Part shown: piece after piece, positions 36,502 through 44,731 of the stretch
How the letters are laid out: each line of letters opens with the position of its first letter
How positions within the stretch are numbered: the first letter of the stretch is position 1
Source of the DNA: JANQEU01 sp965601455
Lineage (GTDB): Bacteria > Bacteroidota > Bacteroidia > Cytophagales > Cyclobacteriaceae
DNA length: 64,000 nucleotides
Assembly (NCBI GenBank): GCA_965601455.1
Contig: OZ271831.1
Location: forward strand, 1,550,001-1,614,000
Direction: 5' to 3'
Made by a program: the position numbers and the translations under genes
The notes under the pieces: model-generated
Seen by the model: the letters and a program-made list of their open reading frames with translations, nothing else
Database searches by the model: none
What the model was told of the DNA's origin: nothing

Positions 36502-37095
36502 TCATTTAATTTTACTTATCCTATTCTTAGCCCATTGTAAAATCATACTGCCTCCAATTGTCATTATAGCTGCAAGGCCATTGAATAACATGTCAAGTGG
36601 ATCAAACACACGACTCGGTAGAAATATTTGAACAAATTCATCAAGAACTCCTATTAGCAAAGTGAGCAGGAAAGCTCGTAAAGCAGTTTTCAATACTTGT
36701 ACTTCTGGGTTTACACGTTCAATTAGTGCATTGTGAATGAAGACCGCCAACACACTATATTCCATCAAATGGGTACGTTCGGCATATCCCAACCGGACAA
36801 ATAAAAGGAGGTAAACGGCGATAATACCTAACCAAATTACAATTTCGGTTGTGTTTGGCTGACTTCTCAGACCATGTACCAGCGTGGTTATTCCGATTAG
36901 TATGAAAGAAATCCAAAAGAAAATTATTGCGATACCTTGATTATGATCGATTATCGCGAAGGGGAACTTGAACACAAGAGTCGAAATTATTGCGAATAAA
37001 ACGATCAGGGCATATATCCATAGATGTTTCTCTCGAGTTGATGTGAAAAGAGGCATTGACCAATTTTTCGTTTTCAATTTCAAAACAAAATACAT
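36502..37095 (-). CDS. VanZ-like membrane protein
   Basis: A 197-residue protein with about five transmembrane helices. The VanZ core is visible as THLMEYSVLAVFIHNALI and LLIGVLDEFVQIFLPSRVFDPLDMLFNGLAA, with the conserved D-E-x-x-Q and D-x-x-x-N motifs. VanZ-like proteins influence susceptibility to lipoglycopeptides or are of unknown function. Its start codon lies inside a 16-bp inverted repeat (37081-37126), which may control its translation. Confidence 0.9.
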   Translation of the reverse strand: MYFVLKLKTKNWSMPLFTSTREKHLWIYALIVLFAIISTLVFKFPFAIIDHNQGIAIIFFWISFILIGITTLVHGLRSQPNTTEIVIWLGIIAVYLLLFVRLGYAERTHLMEYSVLAVFIHNALIERVNPEVQVLKTALRAFLLTLLIGVLDEFVQIFLPSRVFDPLDMLFNGLAAIMTIGGSMILQWAKNRISKIK

Positions 37096-37126
37096 TTATT
37101 GGATTTCATGAATGTATTTTGTTTTG
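37081..37126. promoter_or_regulatory. Perfect 16-bp inverted repeat over the VanZ start codon
   Basis: CAAAACAAAATACATT (37081-37096) is the exact reverse complement of AATGTATTTTGTTTTG (37111-37126), with a 14-nt loop. The VanZ ATG (37093-37095) lies in the inner end of the left arm. In the transcript the start codon would be sequestered in a hairpin. A translational switch or operator is possible. Confidence 0.55.
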
Positions 37127-37188
37127 TTGGTAACCCCCGACTTTAAGGTGGACTCTATAAAGCCTTGCCAAATGCGATTTTATTTATG

Positions 37189-37770
37189 TCAAAATCTATA
37201 CCCTATTCGCAAGTGCATATTTAATTCTATTTCACTTTTATCCTTTGCATAACCGGCCCGCTCAGCAAACGTGTGGCTAAATCCGGCTCCAATGCCTGCT
37301 TCATAATTAAAATGTTCCCCGATATTTCTTCTGATTCCCCAAGTGGGTATAATAGAAAAATCACTTACGACAGGAGCATCGTCGGTATTGAACAAGACAA
37401 ACCAATCCGGATGGAAGCCTGCTTTAATAGCAATGAAATTGCCGCTATTCCCATCAATTCTTTGTGAGTTCTCAGAGCGTTTTTTGAGGTTATAATAAAA
37501 CCTTGGCTCAAGAACGAAAACAGGTGTAAGTATTAATGGAGAATTGAAATCATCGTAATAAGTCGTTTCCCAAATACCAAAATCAAAACCAAGCTCTGTT
37601 CTTAGTGCTATGGAATTTGATAGTTTAGCTTCATTATATGCCCAGATTCCTAAAACTCCAGTTTGTAATCCGAATGTTGATTTTTCTACACTTATGCTTT
37701 GAGATTTGGCAATTGTAGTCATACCGCATAATGTGATAGCAAGTAACAGCGTTGTCGATAGGTTTTTCAT
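37189..37770 (-). CDS. Outer-membrane beta-barrel protein
   Basis: A 193-residue protein with a signal peptide (MKNLSTTLLLAITLCGMTTIAKS). It has alternating strands ending in aromatic residues (TFGLQTGVLGIWAYNEAKL, ALRTELGFDFGIW, EPRFYYNLKKR) and the C-terminal strand ELNMHLRIGYRF closing with Phe, as expected for barrel insertion. It is probably a small surface porin-like or OmpW/OprD-like barrel; role unknown. Confidence 0.85.
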   Translation of the reverse strand: MKNLSTTLLLAITLCGMTTIAKSQSISVEKSTFGLQTGVLGIWAYNEAKLSNSIALRTELGFDFGIWETTYYDDFNSPLILTPVFVLEPRFYYNLKKRSENSQRIDGNSGNFIAIKAGFHPDWFVLFNTDDAPVVSDFSIIPTWGIRRNIGEHFNYEAGIGAGFSHTFAERAGYAKDKSEIELNMHLRIGYRF

Positions 37771-37863
37771 GATCTCAATTTTTTAATGTTCTATTTGATT
37801 AATTGATTTTTACAAAGGTCATTGAGGAGGTAATGAGGGGCCTAGGAGCTATGAAGCCAAATC

Positions 37864-37896
37864 CATAAAGTTTGTGGAAGTCATAAAAACTATGGA
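37864..37896. promoter_or_regulatory. Direct repeat upstream of the AraC-cyclase gene
   Basis: CATAAAGTTTGTGGA (37864-37878) and CATAAAAACTATGGA (37882-37896) share 11 of 15 positions, spaced 18 bp apart, about 110 bp before the start at 38006. AraC-type proteins commonly bind such direct repeats, so this could be an autoregulatory site. The spacing and match are suggestive only. Confidence 0.3.
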
Positions 37897-38005
37897 GCCG
37901 GGATATAAATTATGAATCAGACGGCCGAATTCTTGATCGAATTATGCAAAGTATTAATCGTGTTGACTTGCTGTAAATATTGCTAGTTTTGAGTCGCTAT
38001 AAACA

Positions 38006-40609
38006 ATGTCAGACGCATCATTCAAAAATGAGAACTTTGTAGATCAGGCGGAATTCATCGTACTTGAGAACGTCTCCAATGAACAATTCGGGGTCTCCGA
38101 ACTGGCAGAGGCGATGAATACAAGTCGTTCCAATCTACTCAGAAAGATCAAGCAACAAACCAGCCTTTCAGCGAGTAAGTTTATTCGACAGGTACGACTT
38201 GAGAAGGGAATGGAGATTCTGAAAGAGTCTACGTTAACAGTTTCGGAGGTTTCGTTCAAGGTGGGCTTTGGTAGTACATCCTATTTCATAAAGTGTTTCA
38301 GAGAGTATTATGGCTATCCACCTGGAGAAGTAGGCAGAAGAGGAGAGGTTGATAAAAATTCGGGAGTGTCATCGGTAAGGCAACGGAAGTTGGTTGCTAT
38401 CATGTTTACTGATATTGAGGGATATACTTCTCTCATGCAAAAAGACGAAAAGAAAGGTATTGAATATCGGGATCGGCACCGAAAAGTATTTGACGAAACA
38501 ACAAAAAAATATAACGGTCGCATCCTGCAGTATTTTGGTGATGGCACATTGAGTACATTTCAAAGTGCTATTGACGCCGTGCAATGCGGCATTGAAATGC
38601 AGCTTTCTTTCAGGGAAGAACCCAGAATCCCGGTTCGAATTGGAATTCATTCAGGTGATACCATTGTAACTGATGAAGAGATTATCGGGGACGGCGTAAA
38701 TGTGGCTTCCCGCATTGAATCGCTTGCTAAAACAGGAAGTGTTTATATCTCCGACAAGGTATATGACGAAGTAAAAAACCAAGATGACTTGCTAACAGCA
38801 TCCATGGGGATTCATAAGCTGAAAAACGTTACAAAACCCATGGAAGTATATGCAGTTTCCAACCATCAACTCGGTGGCATTGAAATGCCTAATGAAAGTG
38901 CCAGGGTCGAAAAGGGTAATCCGGCCATGAAATGGTCCATAATAGCCGCAACTGTTCTCCTAATTGGGATCCTAGCCTATTCCACTGGTATACTCAATGG
39001 AAAATTGAGATCAGATTCAGTTGAAATTTTGAGTGACAAGTCCATAGCCGTTTTACCTTTCAAAAATGAGAGCAGTGATTCGTCGAATGTATATTTTGTG
39101 AATGGTCTCATGGAGTCAACCCTGAACAATCTTCAAAAGATTAAAAACCTCCGGGTAATCAGCAGGTCTTCGGTGGAAAAATACCGAAATACAAACATGA
39201 CTATTCCTGAAATAGCTGAGGAACTCAATGTTAGTTATTTTGTTGAAGGCAGTGGCCAAAAGATCGGGGACCAAATATTGCTCAATATCCAGTTGATTGA
39301 GGCTTCAACTGATCAACATCTCTGGGCTGAGCAATACAACCGGGAAGTCGTTGATATTTTTGATTTACAGAATGAAGTGGCTCGAAATATAGTCAGCTCC
39401 ATTGAAGTCATAGTTACCCCGTCGGAACTCGAGCTGATAGAGAAAAAACCTACTGAAAATCTGCTGGCTTATGATTATTACCTTCGGGCACTCGAACCTC
39501 TCCATTCTCAGACGCAAGATGGACTTCAGCAGGCCATTGGATTACTTGAAAAGGCGATTGAACAGGATTCTGAGTTCGCCCTTGCTTATGCAAACATTGC
39601 CGTATCATACTATCTTCTTGAAAGATCTCAATTGGAGAAACAGTACACCGAGAAGATCAATAGTTATGCCGACAAAGCTCTGCTTTATGATTCAAAATCC
39701 CCTGAGAGTCTGATCGCCAAGTCTTTTTACTACATACAAACGAAGGAATACGAACTGGCTCTGCCGCACCTTGAAAAGGCCCTGGAGTATAATCCTAATT
39801 CATCTTTTGCAATCCAGATGCTTGCGGATTTCTATTTTCGGCTGGTTCCCAACTCTGGAAAGTACCTGGAGTATGCTCTGAAGGGGATTCAGATTGATGT
39901 TGCCGCTGACGATTCCGTGACTCTGAGCTATCTCTACTTAAACCTTAGCAATGCCTTCATCCAGAATGGTTTTGTAGATGAGGCGATTATGTACATCAAC
40001 AAATCGCTGAATCAATTCCCGGGGAACTATTTTGCACCTTATGTAAAGACCATGATCATGTATGCCAAGGAGCCTAATATTGAACGGACCAAGCAATCGT
40101 TGTTTAAGGAATGGAAGAAGGATACCACACGATTGGACCTCTTGCAAGAGGTGGCTAAGTTCTACTTTTTCGAGGAAGACTATGATAGCGCTTATTATTT
40201 CTTCAAAATATTTGTCTCGGTCAGAGAAGCATATGGACTGGATATTTATCCCCAGGAAGATTTAAGGATTGGAAAAGTTCATGAAAAGATGGGACTCATT
40301 GAACAATCACAAGAGTTTTACAAGTCTTATGCAGATTACTGTGAAAATGACCAATCCAGCTATAAAAGTATGAACCTGGCTGTAAAATTTGCAAGTGAGG
40401 GAGAGGTAGACCTGGCCATCGAACAATTAAACATCTTCGCGACGCAGGATGATTTTCCATATTGGATCCTATTTCTGAAAGATGACCCACTTATTAATTC
40501 TTTGAAAGGTAATCAGGCATTTGATGATGTGATGCAAAAGATAGAGGATCGATTTTGGGAGAATCAGGCTAAACTTAAAGAGTCTTTAGAGGAAAAAAGA
40601 CTGATTTAA
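38006..40609 (+). CDS. AraC HTH - class III cyclase - TM - TolB/TPR fusion
   Basis: An 867-residue multidomain protein. Residues 12-108 are an AraC-type double HTH (VSEVSFKVGFGSTSYFIKCFREYYG). Residues 125-285 are a class III nucleotide cyclase: metal Asp136 in FTDIEGYT, Asp179 in YFGDG, transition-state Asn232 and Arg236 in GDGVNVASR. The purine-selecting pair reads Gln175 and Glu225 where adenylate cyclases usually have Lys and Asp. One transmembrane helix is at 309-328. A TolB-N/FlgO-like domain (about 342-480, IAVLPFKNESSDSS) and TPR-like helices to the C-terminus should lie outside the cytoplasm. It appears to couple an external signal to DNA binding and nucleotide synthesis. No partner gene is adjacent. 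Confidence 0.92.
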   Translation: MSDASFKNENFVDQAEFIVLENVSNEQFGVSELAEAMNTSRSNLLRKIKQQTSLSASKFIRQVRLEKGMEILKESTLTVSEVSFKVGFGSTSYFIKCFREYYGYPPGEVGRRGEVDKNSGVSSVRQRKLVAIMFTDIEGYTSLMQKDEKKGIEYRDRHRKVFDETTKKYNGRILQYFGDGTLSTFQSAIDAVQCGIEMQLSFREEPRIPVRIGIHSGDTIVTDEEIIGDGVNVASRIESLAKTGSVYISDKVYDEVKNQDDLLTASMGIHKLKNVTKPMEVYAVSNHQLGGIEMPNESARVEKGNPAMKWSIIAATVLLIGILAYSTGILNGKLRSDSVEILSDKSIAVLPFKNESSDSSNVYFVNGLMESTLNNLQKIKNLRVISRSSVEKYRNTNMTIPEIAEELNVSYFVEGSGQKIGDQILLNIQLIEASTDQHLWAEQYNREVVDIFDLQNEVARNIVSSIEVIVTPSELELIEKKPTENLLAYDYYLRALEPLHSQTQDGLQQAIGLLEKAIEQDSEFALAYANIAVSYYLLERSQLEKQYTEKINSYADKALLYDSKSPESLIAKSFYYIQTKEYELALPHLEKALEYNPNSSFAIQMLADFYFRLVPNSGKYLEYALKGIQIDVAADDSVTLSYLYLNLSNAFIQNGFVDEAIMYINKSLNQFPGNYFAPYVKTMIMYAKEPNIERTKQSLFKEWKKDTTRLDLLQEVAKFYFFEEDYDSAYYFFKIFVSVREAYGLDIYPQEDLRIGKVHEKMGLIEQSQEFYKSYADYCENDQSSYKSMNLAVKFASEGEVDLAIEQLNIFATQDDFPYWILFLKDDPLINSLKGNQAFDDVMQKIEDRFWENQAKLKESLEEKRLI

Positions 40610-40828
40610 ATGGAAAGGAATTACTGATAACAGTACGTGTGCTCAGGTGACCAAGCTCGAAGGGTTTGGCTCTCACTAGATGATCTTTACCATACGCTTA
40701 AAGTCAGAACCGCAATAGACTTATAGGAAGATGTTATGGGTATTTGGTTGCTCACTTTCTACTGCACGTTCATACCGGGCCTTCAACTCTTATTTTAAAC
40801 TCACCGGGGATTCTCTAAGATCAATGAA

Positions 40829-41473
40829 TTAACTTTTCATCTCCTCCATATCCGAGATGATCTCATTAAGTTTTTTGAAAAGATTACCATAGAGGAGGTT
40901 TACATCAAACTTATAAATCTTCTTAGAAAAGATAAACATTAAAAGGGCGATGAGCCCCATTAACCCCCAAAACAGATAACCGACTTCCGCTGTGCTTAAT
41001 GGAAGTATTTCATTCAGAATCAAGTAGGAGGTGAGCTCTTCACGTCCCTTGGCAAACCAAATCATCGAAGCAGCAGCAAAGAGTGCTAAAGGATAATAGA
41101 ATTTACTGTATCGAAGGTTTGTTTTGAATTGATTTCTTAACCAGTTCCTTAGATTTAATAGATACTGGTAGCTATCATCTGTCAGATCCAGGCGCTTAAG
41201 TTCTTTGAGTTTATAATGTGTATGCACTGCAGGAACTGAAAACAGGAAAAAAAATAGTATGGAGATCCACAGAGGTAGGGATGACAGGAATCCGTACAAG
41301 GGCATGGCCACCGAAAAACCCACCAACATCCAAAGATTGAATCGACCCATTCGTACGATTTTATCCATGATATGAATTGATTTTCTATTATACAGATTTT
41401 CCACTTTGGGGATTGCTATTACATTTTGACCTGCGAAGCCGCTTCTCCAGATATCTTCAATTGATTTTTCCAT
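40829..41473 (-). CDS. Membrane protein downstream of ECF sigma, possible anti-sigma role
   Basis: A 214-residue protein. Residues 1-40 are a soluble helix (MEKSIEDIWRSGFAGQNVIAIP). Four hydrophobic segments follow (about 46-62, 66-84, 123-142, 155-178), then a soluble helical tail (DVNLLYGNLFKKLNEII). The start overlaps the end of the sigma gene by 17 bp, implying coupled translation. Position and topology fit a membrane-bound regulator of the sigma factor, but no known anti-sigma motif is seen. The role is inferred from context only. Confidence 0.6.
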   Translation of the reverse strand: MEKSIEDIWRSGFAGQNVIAIPKVENLYNRKSIHIMDKIVRMGRFNLWMLVGFSVAMPLYGFLSSLPLWISILFFFLFSVPAVHTHYKLKELKRLDLTDDSYQYLLNLRNWLRNQFKTNLRYSKFYYPLALFAAASMIWFAKGREELTSYLILNEILPLSTAEVGYLFWGLMGLIALLMFIFSKKIYKFDVNLLYGNLFKKLNEIISDMEEMKS

Positions 41474-41954
41474 CGAGCATTTCCTTTAATTTTGATTTTA
41501 TTCGTGTGATTCGAACACCCACAGTATTTTGGTTGAGCCCCATTACATCTCCAATCTCTGCATAGCTCTTTTCTTCCAGATAGAGCAAAATGATCGCCTT
41601 ATCAATTTCTTTCAATTTCCTGATGGCCTGAAAGAGCTTTTCGAAATCATTGTCGTTGTAATCGTTTTTATTATCACTATCTAATGTTTCGGGCAGTCTG
41701 TCATGTTCTGAGTAATTCAGACTCATCTTTTTATCTTTTCTTAAAAGAGTCAGGCAGACATTTAATGCAACCCTGTATACCCAGGTCGACCATTCTGACT
41801 GGCCTTTGAAGTTTTCATAACTTCTCCATATCTGCAGGCAAACTTCCTGGTAATAATCCTCATAGTCTTGCTGTCCATTGGTGTATGCCCGGCAGAGCTT
41901 ACTAATGATAGCAGCATGAGGCAGAATATGTGTATGGTAAAAGTCGGAACTCAA
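41457..41954 (-). CDS. ECF-type RNA polymerase sigma factor
   Basis: A 165-residue sigma factor with TTG as the only usable start (the preceding in-frame codons run into a stop). Region 2 is DYEDYYQEVCLQIWRSYENF and TWVYRVALNVCLTLLRK (about 30-80). Region 4 is KEIDKAIILLYLEEKSYAEIGDVMGLNQNTVGVRITRIKSKLKEM (about 110-160). Its stop is 2-17 bp inside the downstream membrane-protein start, and a 65-residue membrane protein lies just upstream, so all three form one operon. Target promoters unknown. Confidence 0.93.
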   Translation of the reverse strand: MSSDFYHTHILPHAAIISKLCRAYTNGQQDYEDYYQEVCLQIWRSYENFKGQSEWSTWVYRVALNVCLTLLRKDKKMSLNYSEHDRLPETLDSDNKNDYNDNDFEKLFQAIRKLKEIDKAIILLYLEEKSYAEIGDVMGLNQNTVGVRITRIKSKLKEMLDGKIN

Positions 41955-41963
41955 TCTATGATA

Positions 41964-42161
41964 TTAGCATTTTGAGGGCTTGCCTTTTCTTTCTTTTTGA
42001 AGTCTATCAGAAAGGAAGGATATATGAAAACCAGCTGCAGTTGAAAGTACCAGCCAGTTATACTCCAATAGATCGAAGACAGTGCTGAATAATGCAACCA
42101 ACAGAATAGATGCAGCCCATATCAAACCGGACACAATTTCAATGTTTTTTAAGTACTTCAT
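41964..42161 (-). CDS. Small two-helix membrane protein
   Basis: A 65-residue protein with two hydrophobic helices (about 8-28 and 32-50, LIWAASILLVALFSTVF and YNWLVLSTAAGFHISFL) and a basic tail. It is the first gene of the sigma operon, 9 bp before the sigma start. No homologue recognised; it may help sense membrane state. Too short for motif support. Confidence 0.55.
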   Translation of the reverse strand: MKYLKNIEIVSGLIWAASILLVALFSTVFDLLEYNWLVLSTAAGFHISFLSDRLQKERKGKPSKC

Positions 42162-42224
42162 AATGTTCTTTTTCTGGTTAGTGGTGAGTTTTTAATATTC
42201 TTACAAAAAAATCAGAAAAAGTTT

Positions 42225-42308
42225 CTAGTTGTCGGAATTCAGTTTTTCAGCTGTGTGTGGTGGTTCGCAAACTGGATCGAAAAATGGGTTGAAATGCTCG
42301 ATTATCAT
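42225..42308 (-). pseudogene. Remnant of a BtrH_N-type gene 5' end
   Basis: An ATG at 42308 opens a 27-codon frame (MIIEHFNPFFDPVCEPP...) that stops at TAG 42225-42227. The first 17 residues align with the start of the intact BtrH-like protein at 51180 (MKIEHFKPFVGQHCESTT). The DNA upstream is also similar, including GAATGTGTTTGAT at 42355-42365 and 51239-51250. It is the stub of a lost paralogue. The remainder of the 315-bp gap 42162-42476 holds nothing else recognisable. Confidence 0.6.
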
Positions 42309-42476
42309 GACTAGAAGGTAGACGGTAGTCCAGCCCGATATCCCTGGCATTTGGAATGTGTTTGATTACGTCTAATTGTCCAGCTATGTATCTCTTGGCC
42401 TCCGAGCTTCATACATTCAGATAAAAGTAGCTTATCCTGTCGTGCCTGACCAAGGTGCGCTCAGCAAGCAGGTTGT

Positions 42477-42965
42477 TTAATTTGAGCTTTTACGATTTCC
42501 ATGTTCATGGACAAGTTTCCAGCCGTCTTTAGTGTTTACAAAAACCAGCGTCTGACGCAGCTCGGCCGTGCTTACGGTTCCATCCTGTTCAGCGGAAACT
42601 TCCCGATAATAGGTAGCTATTCCAACTTCACCAAACACATCGACCTTTAGATCTTTGACCTCTTCCTTATAGTTGGTAACGCTCCCGAAAAATGCCAACT
42701 CAGATTCATTCGTCTGTTGGACATTTTGTCTTTCAAAACTCCTGGGACCGAATTTCGTGAATTTGTCACTTACCAGATGAATATCTCTTAGACCATCCAG
42801 GTTGGCGGTTTCAGCGTCTCTTACAATTGTATTTACCGCTTCAATGAGCTCTTGTTGCTTTTCCGGAAATTGGTTCTTAATAATATCCGGTTGTTCATTT
42901 GTAGTTTCTGAACATGCCGCGATTACGAATAGTAAAAAGGTAAATAGTGGAATGGGCTTTTTCAT
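42477..42965 (-). CDS. NTF2/SnoaL-like lipoprotein
   Basis: The start at 42965 gives a lipoprotein leader (MKKPIPLFTFLLFVIAACSE); an upstream ATG at 43010 is less likely. The mature domain of about 140 residues has a DUF4440-like pattern: IEAVNTIVRDAETANLDGLRDIH, then DLKVDVFGEVGIATYYREV and ETLVFVNTKDGWKLVHEHG-like closing strands. Such domains bind or modify small ligands. Function unknown. Confidence 0.75.
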   Translation of the reverse strand: MKKPIPLFTFLLFVIAACSETTNEQPDIIKNQFPEKQQELIEAVNTIVRDAETANLDGLRDIHLVSDKFTKFGPRSFERQNVQQTNESELAFFGSVTNYKEEVKDLKVDVFGEVGIATYYREVSAEQDGTVSTAELRQTLVFVNTKDGWKLVHEHGNRKSSN

Positions 42966-43071
42966 AGCTACTCTAAGTAAACAGATTCCGTATTCATTTG
43001 AAATTCTCATCTTCTTTTTAGCTTAAACTACCAAAAAAATATCAAGTGGTTCTTGACATGTTTCATCCTAT

Positions 43072-44589
43072 TCAGAAGCCATGCTTTTGTATAAACTCAT
43101 TCTTAAGTCTTCTTCTTTCCTCTAAATCCTCTTGAGGGCTTCCTTCAAAAAAGTGTCCTACACCAGCATAGGAGCGTGAGGTGAAACTGTTCCTTGTTTT
43201 CTGAATGGCATTTCTAAATTTTTCAAATTCAGAGAATTCAACCATATCATCGTCCTCAGCGTGGAAGGCGAGTATCGGTGGAAGGTTTTCCTTAATCAGA
43301 TAGAGTGGTGAAATTATTTTTGTGTTGTAATCAATATCGTAAACATCTCTGCCTGCAATGTCATAGGGACAAGAACCCAAAATGAGGGCATCGGGTTTGG
43401 AACTATAGTCTGAAGTTACCCCAAAATCTTCAGGGTTTTCAATCATACTTGAAACCAACGCTAAATGAGCGCCTGAAGAAAAACCCTCAACGAGAACCTT
43501 ATTGGGGTCAATGCCTAAATCTTTTGCATTTTCTCGTACCCATGCAATGGCCGATAATGCATCACTTACTGTGGTTTTCACATCTGTACCGTAAATATTT
43601 CTCAGACGAAAATCGAATGCAATTGAAACTCTCCCTTCGTTTACAGCATTTTTACAGGCATTATAACTCCATTCAGGCAAGCCAATCGCCCAACCACCAC
43701 CATGAAAAAATAGATGGGCAGGTTTAGTTTGACTATTATCATGATTTTCGGGGTAGAAAATGTGAGCATTCAGAATGATATCATCTATAGTCTTGAATAC
43801 TTTCAATTCGCTGACATCATTCCTTCGGTCTTTACCCATTTTGTAGGTTTCCTTAATTTCCTTTAAATACTCTTCATTTTTGACATCTTCCAGAGCTTTT
43901 GCGAAAGCGTAATCAAAAGCCTCCACACGATAGGTCCAAATATTAGAAGTAAAATGCTCCTTGATGAAGAATTCTTTCACGCTCTGTTGGGCATCCAAAT
44001 CAACGATGGCATCATATCGGTTGTCCAGGCGCTTTACCGGGACATATTCAAGATGTAAAAACCTGTATGCTCCAGCAGAAAGAATGTCGAGATAAAAGTT
44101 CATGCACTTTCTATACTCTTTATGCTGCAATAAGGAGGGGTTATCAAAACTACCCTTCATTACATTTTCAAAATAGTCATTGGGAACCGTTGCTTTTTTA
44201 CTGAAATCGGAGACCCTATAATGGTTATTTGGATAAAGCAAACGATAGCGTTTGTGCTTGAATGTTGATTCAACTAACAGGCTATCAATCATTTGCGAGC
44301 CTATTTCTTCGGTATGCCCTTCGTACTTCTTGACCAATGCTATTACGGTTTGCTCTAATGAGTCAATGATTGAGTTAAAACGTGGTAACTCAGGACTGAA
44401 AATCTTTTCACGGCTGACAGTGACAAACGAATCATTTTTTCTGATGAGTTTGCTGTAATCCCTCAATAGCGACTGTCTTTGTTCAGGAACTGGATTTGTA
44501 GTTCCCTTGCTTTGGACATCAGGTTGTCCAAAAACTGACATACATTGGAATAGGGCGATTGAGATTAAGAAATGTCTAAAATTTATCAT
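43072..44589 (-). CDS. Exported alpha/beta hydrolase (Abhydrolase_3/esterase-lipase type)
   Basis: A 505-residue protein with a signal peptide (1-21). The first 250 residues are an uncharacterised helical domain. The C-terminal half is a hormone-sensitive-lipase-like hydrolase: oxyanion motif HLFFHGGGWAIG, nucleophile elbow VEGFSSGAH, acid in AFHAEDDDMVEF and His in YAGVGHFFEGSP. It should hydrolyse short-chain or acetyl esters outside the cytoplasm. The long N-terminal domain is unusual for this family. Confidence 0.87.
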   Translation of the reverse strand: MINFRHFLISIALFQCMSVFGQPDVQSKGTTNPVPEQRQSLLRDYSKLIRKNDSFVTVSREKIFSPELPRFNSIIDSLEQTVIALVKKYEGHTEEIGSQMIDSLLVESTFKHKRYRLLYPNNHYRVSDFSKKATVPNDYFENVMKGSFDNPSLLQHKEYRKCMNFYLDILSAGAYRFLHLEYVPVKRLDNRYDAIVDLDAQQSVKEFFIKEHFTSNIWTYRVEAFDYAFAKALEDVKNEEYLKEIKETYKMGKDRRNDVSELKVFKTIDDIILNAHIFYPENHDNSQTKPAHLFFHGGGWAIGLPEWSYNACKNAVNEGRVSIAFDFRLRNIYGTDVKTTVSDALSAIAWVRENAKDLGIDPNKVLVEGFSSGAHLALVSSMIENPEDFGVTSDYSSKPDALILGSCPYDIAGRDVYDIDYNTKIISPLYLIKENLPPILAFHAEDDDMVEFSEFEKFRNAIQKTRNSFTSRSYAGVGHFFEGSPQEDLEERRRLKNEFIQKHGF

Positions 44590-44731
44590 GAGTTTATTGT
44601 GTTGTTATTTTTATAACTACTTCACTTTTTTAAGTATCAAAATTTTGGTTTGGCGTCTTTGCTAGAAGCGCTGAAATTCCGGGCACCACAAAGCCTCTAT
44701 GTTTCTTAGCTCTTGTTAGAAGCTTTTTTCT

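Noticed and set aside
42472..43031. A further cassette around the NTF2-like lipoprotein, with GTTGTTTAA on the left and TTAAACTAC on the right
   Set aside because: The ends match 8 of 9 but the right end lacks AAC and no convincing dyad spacer was found.
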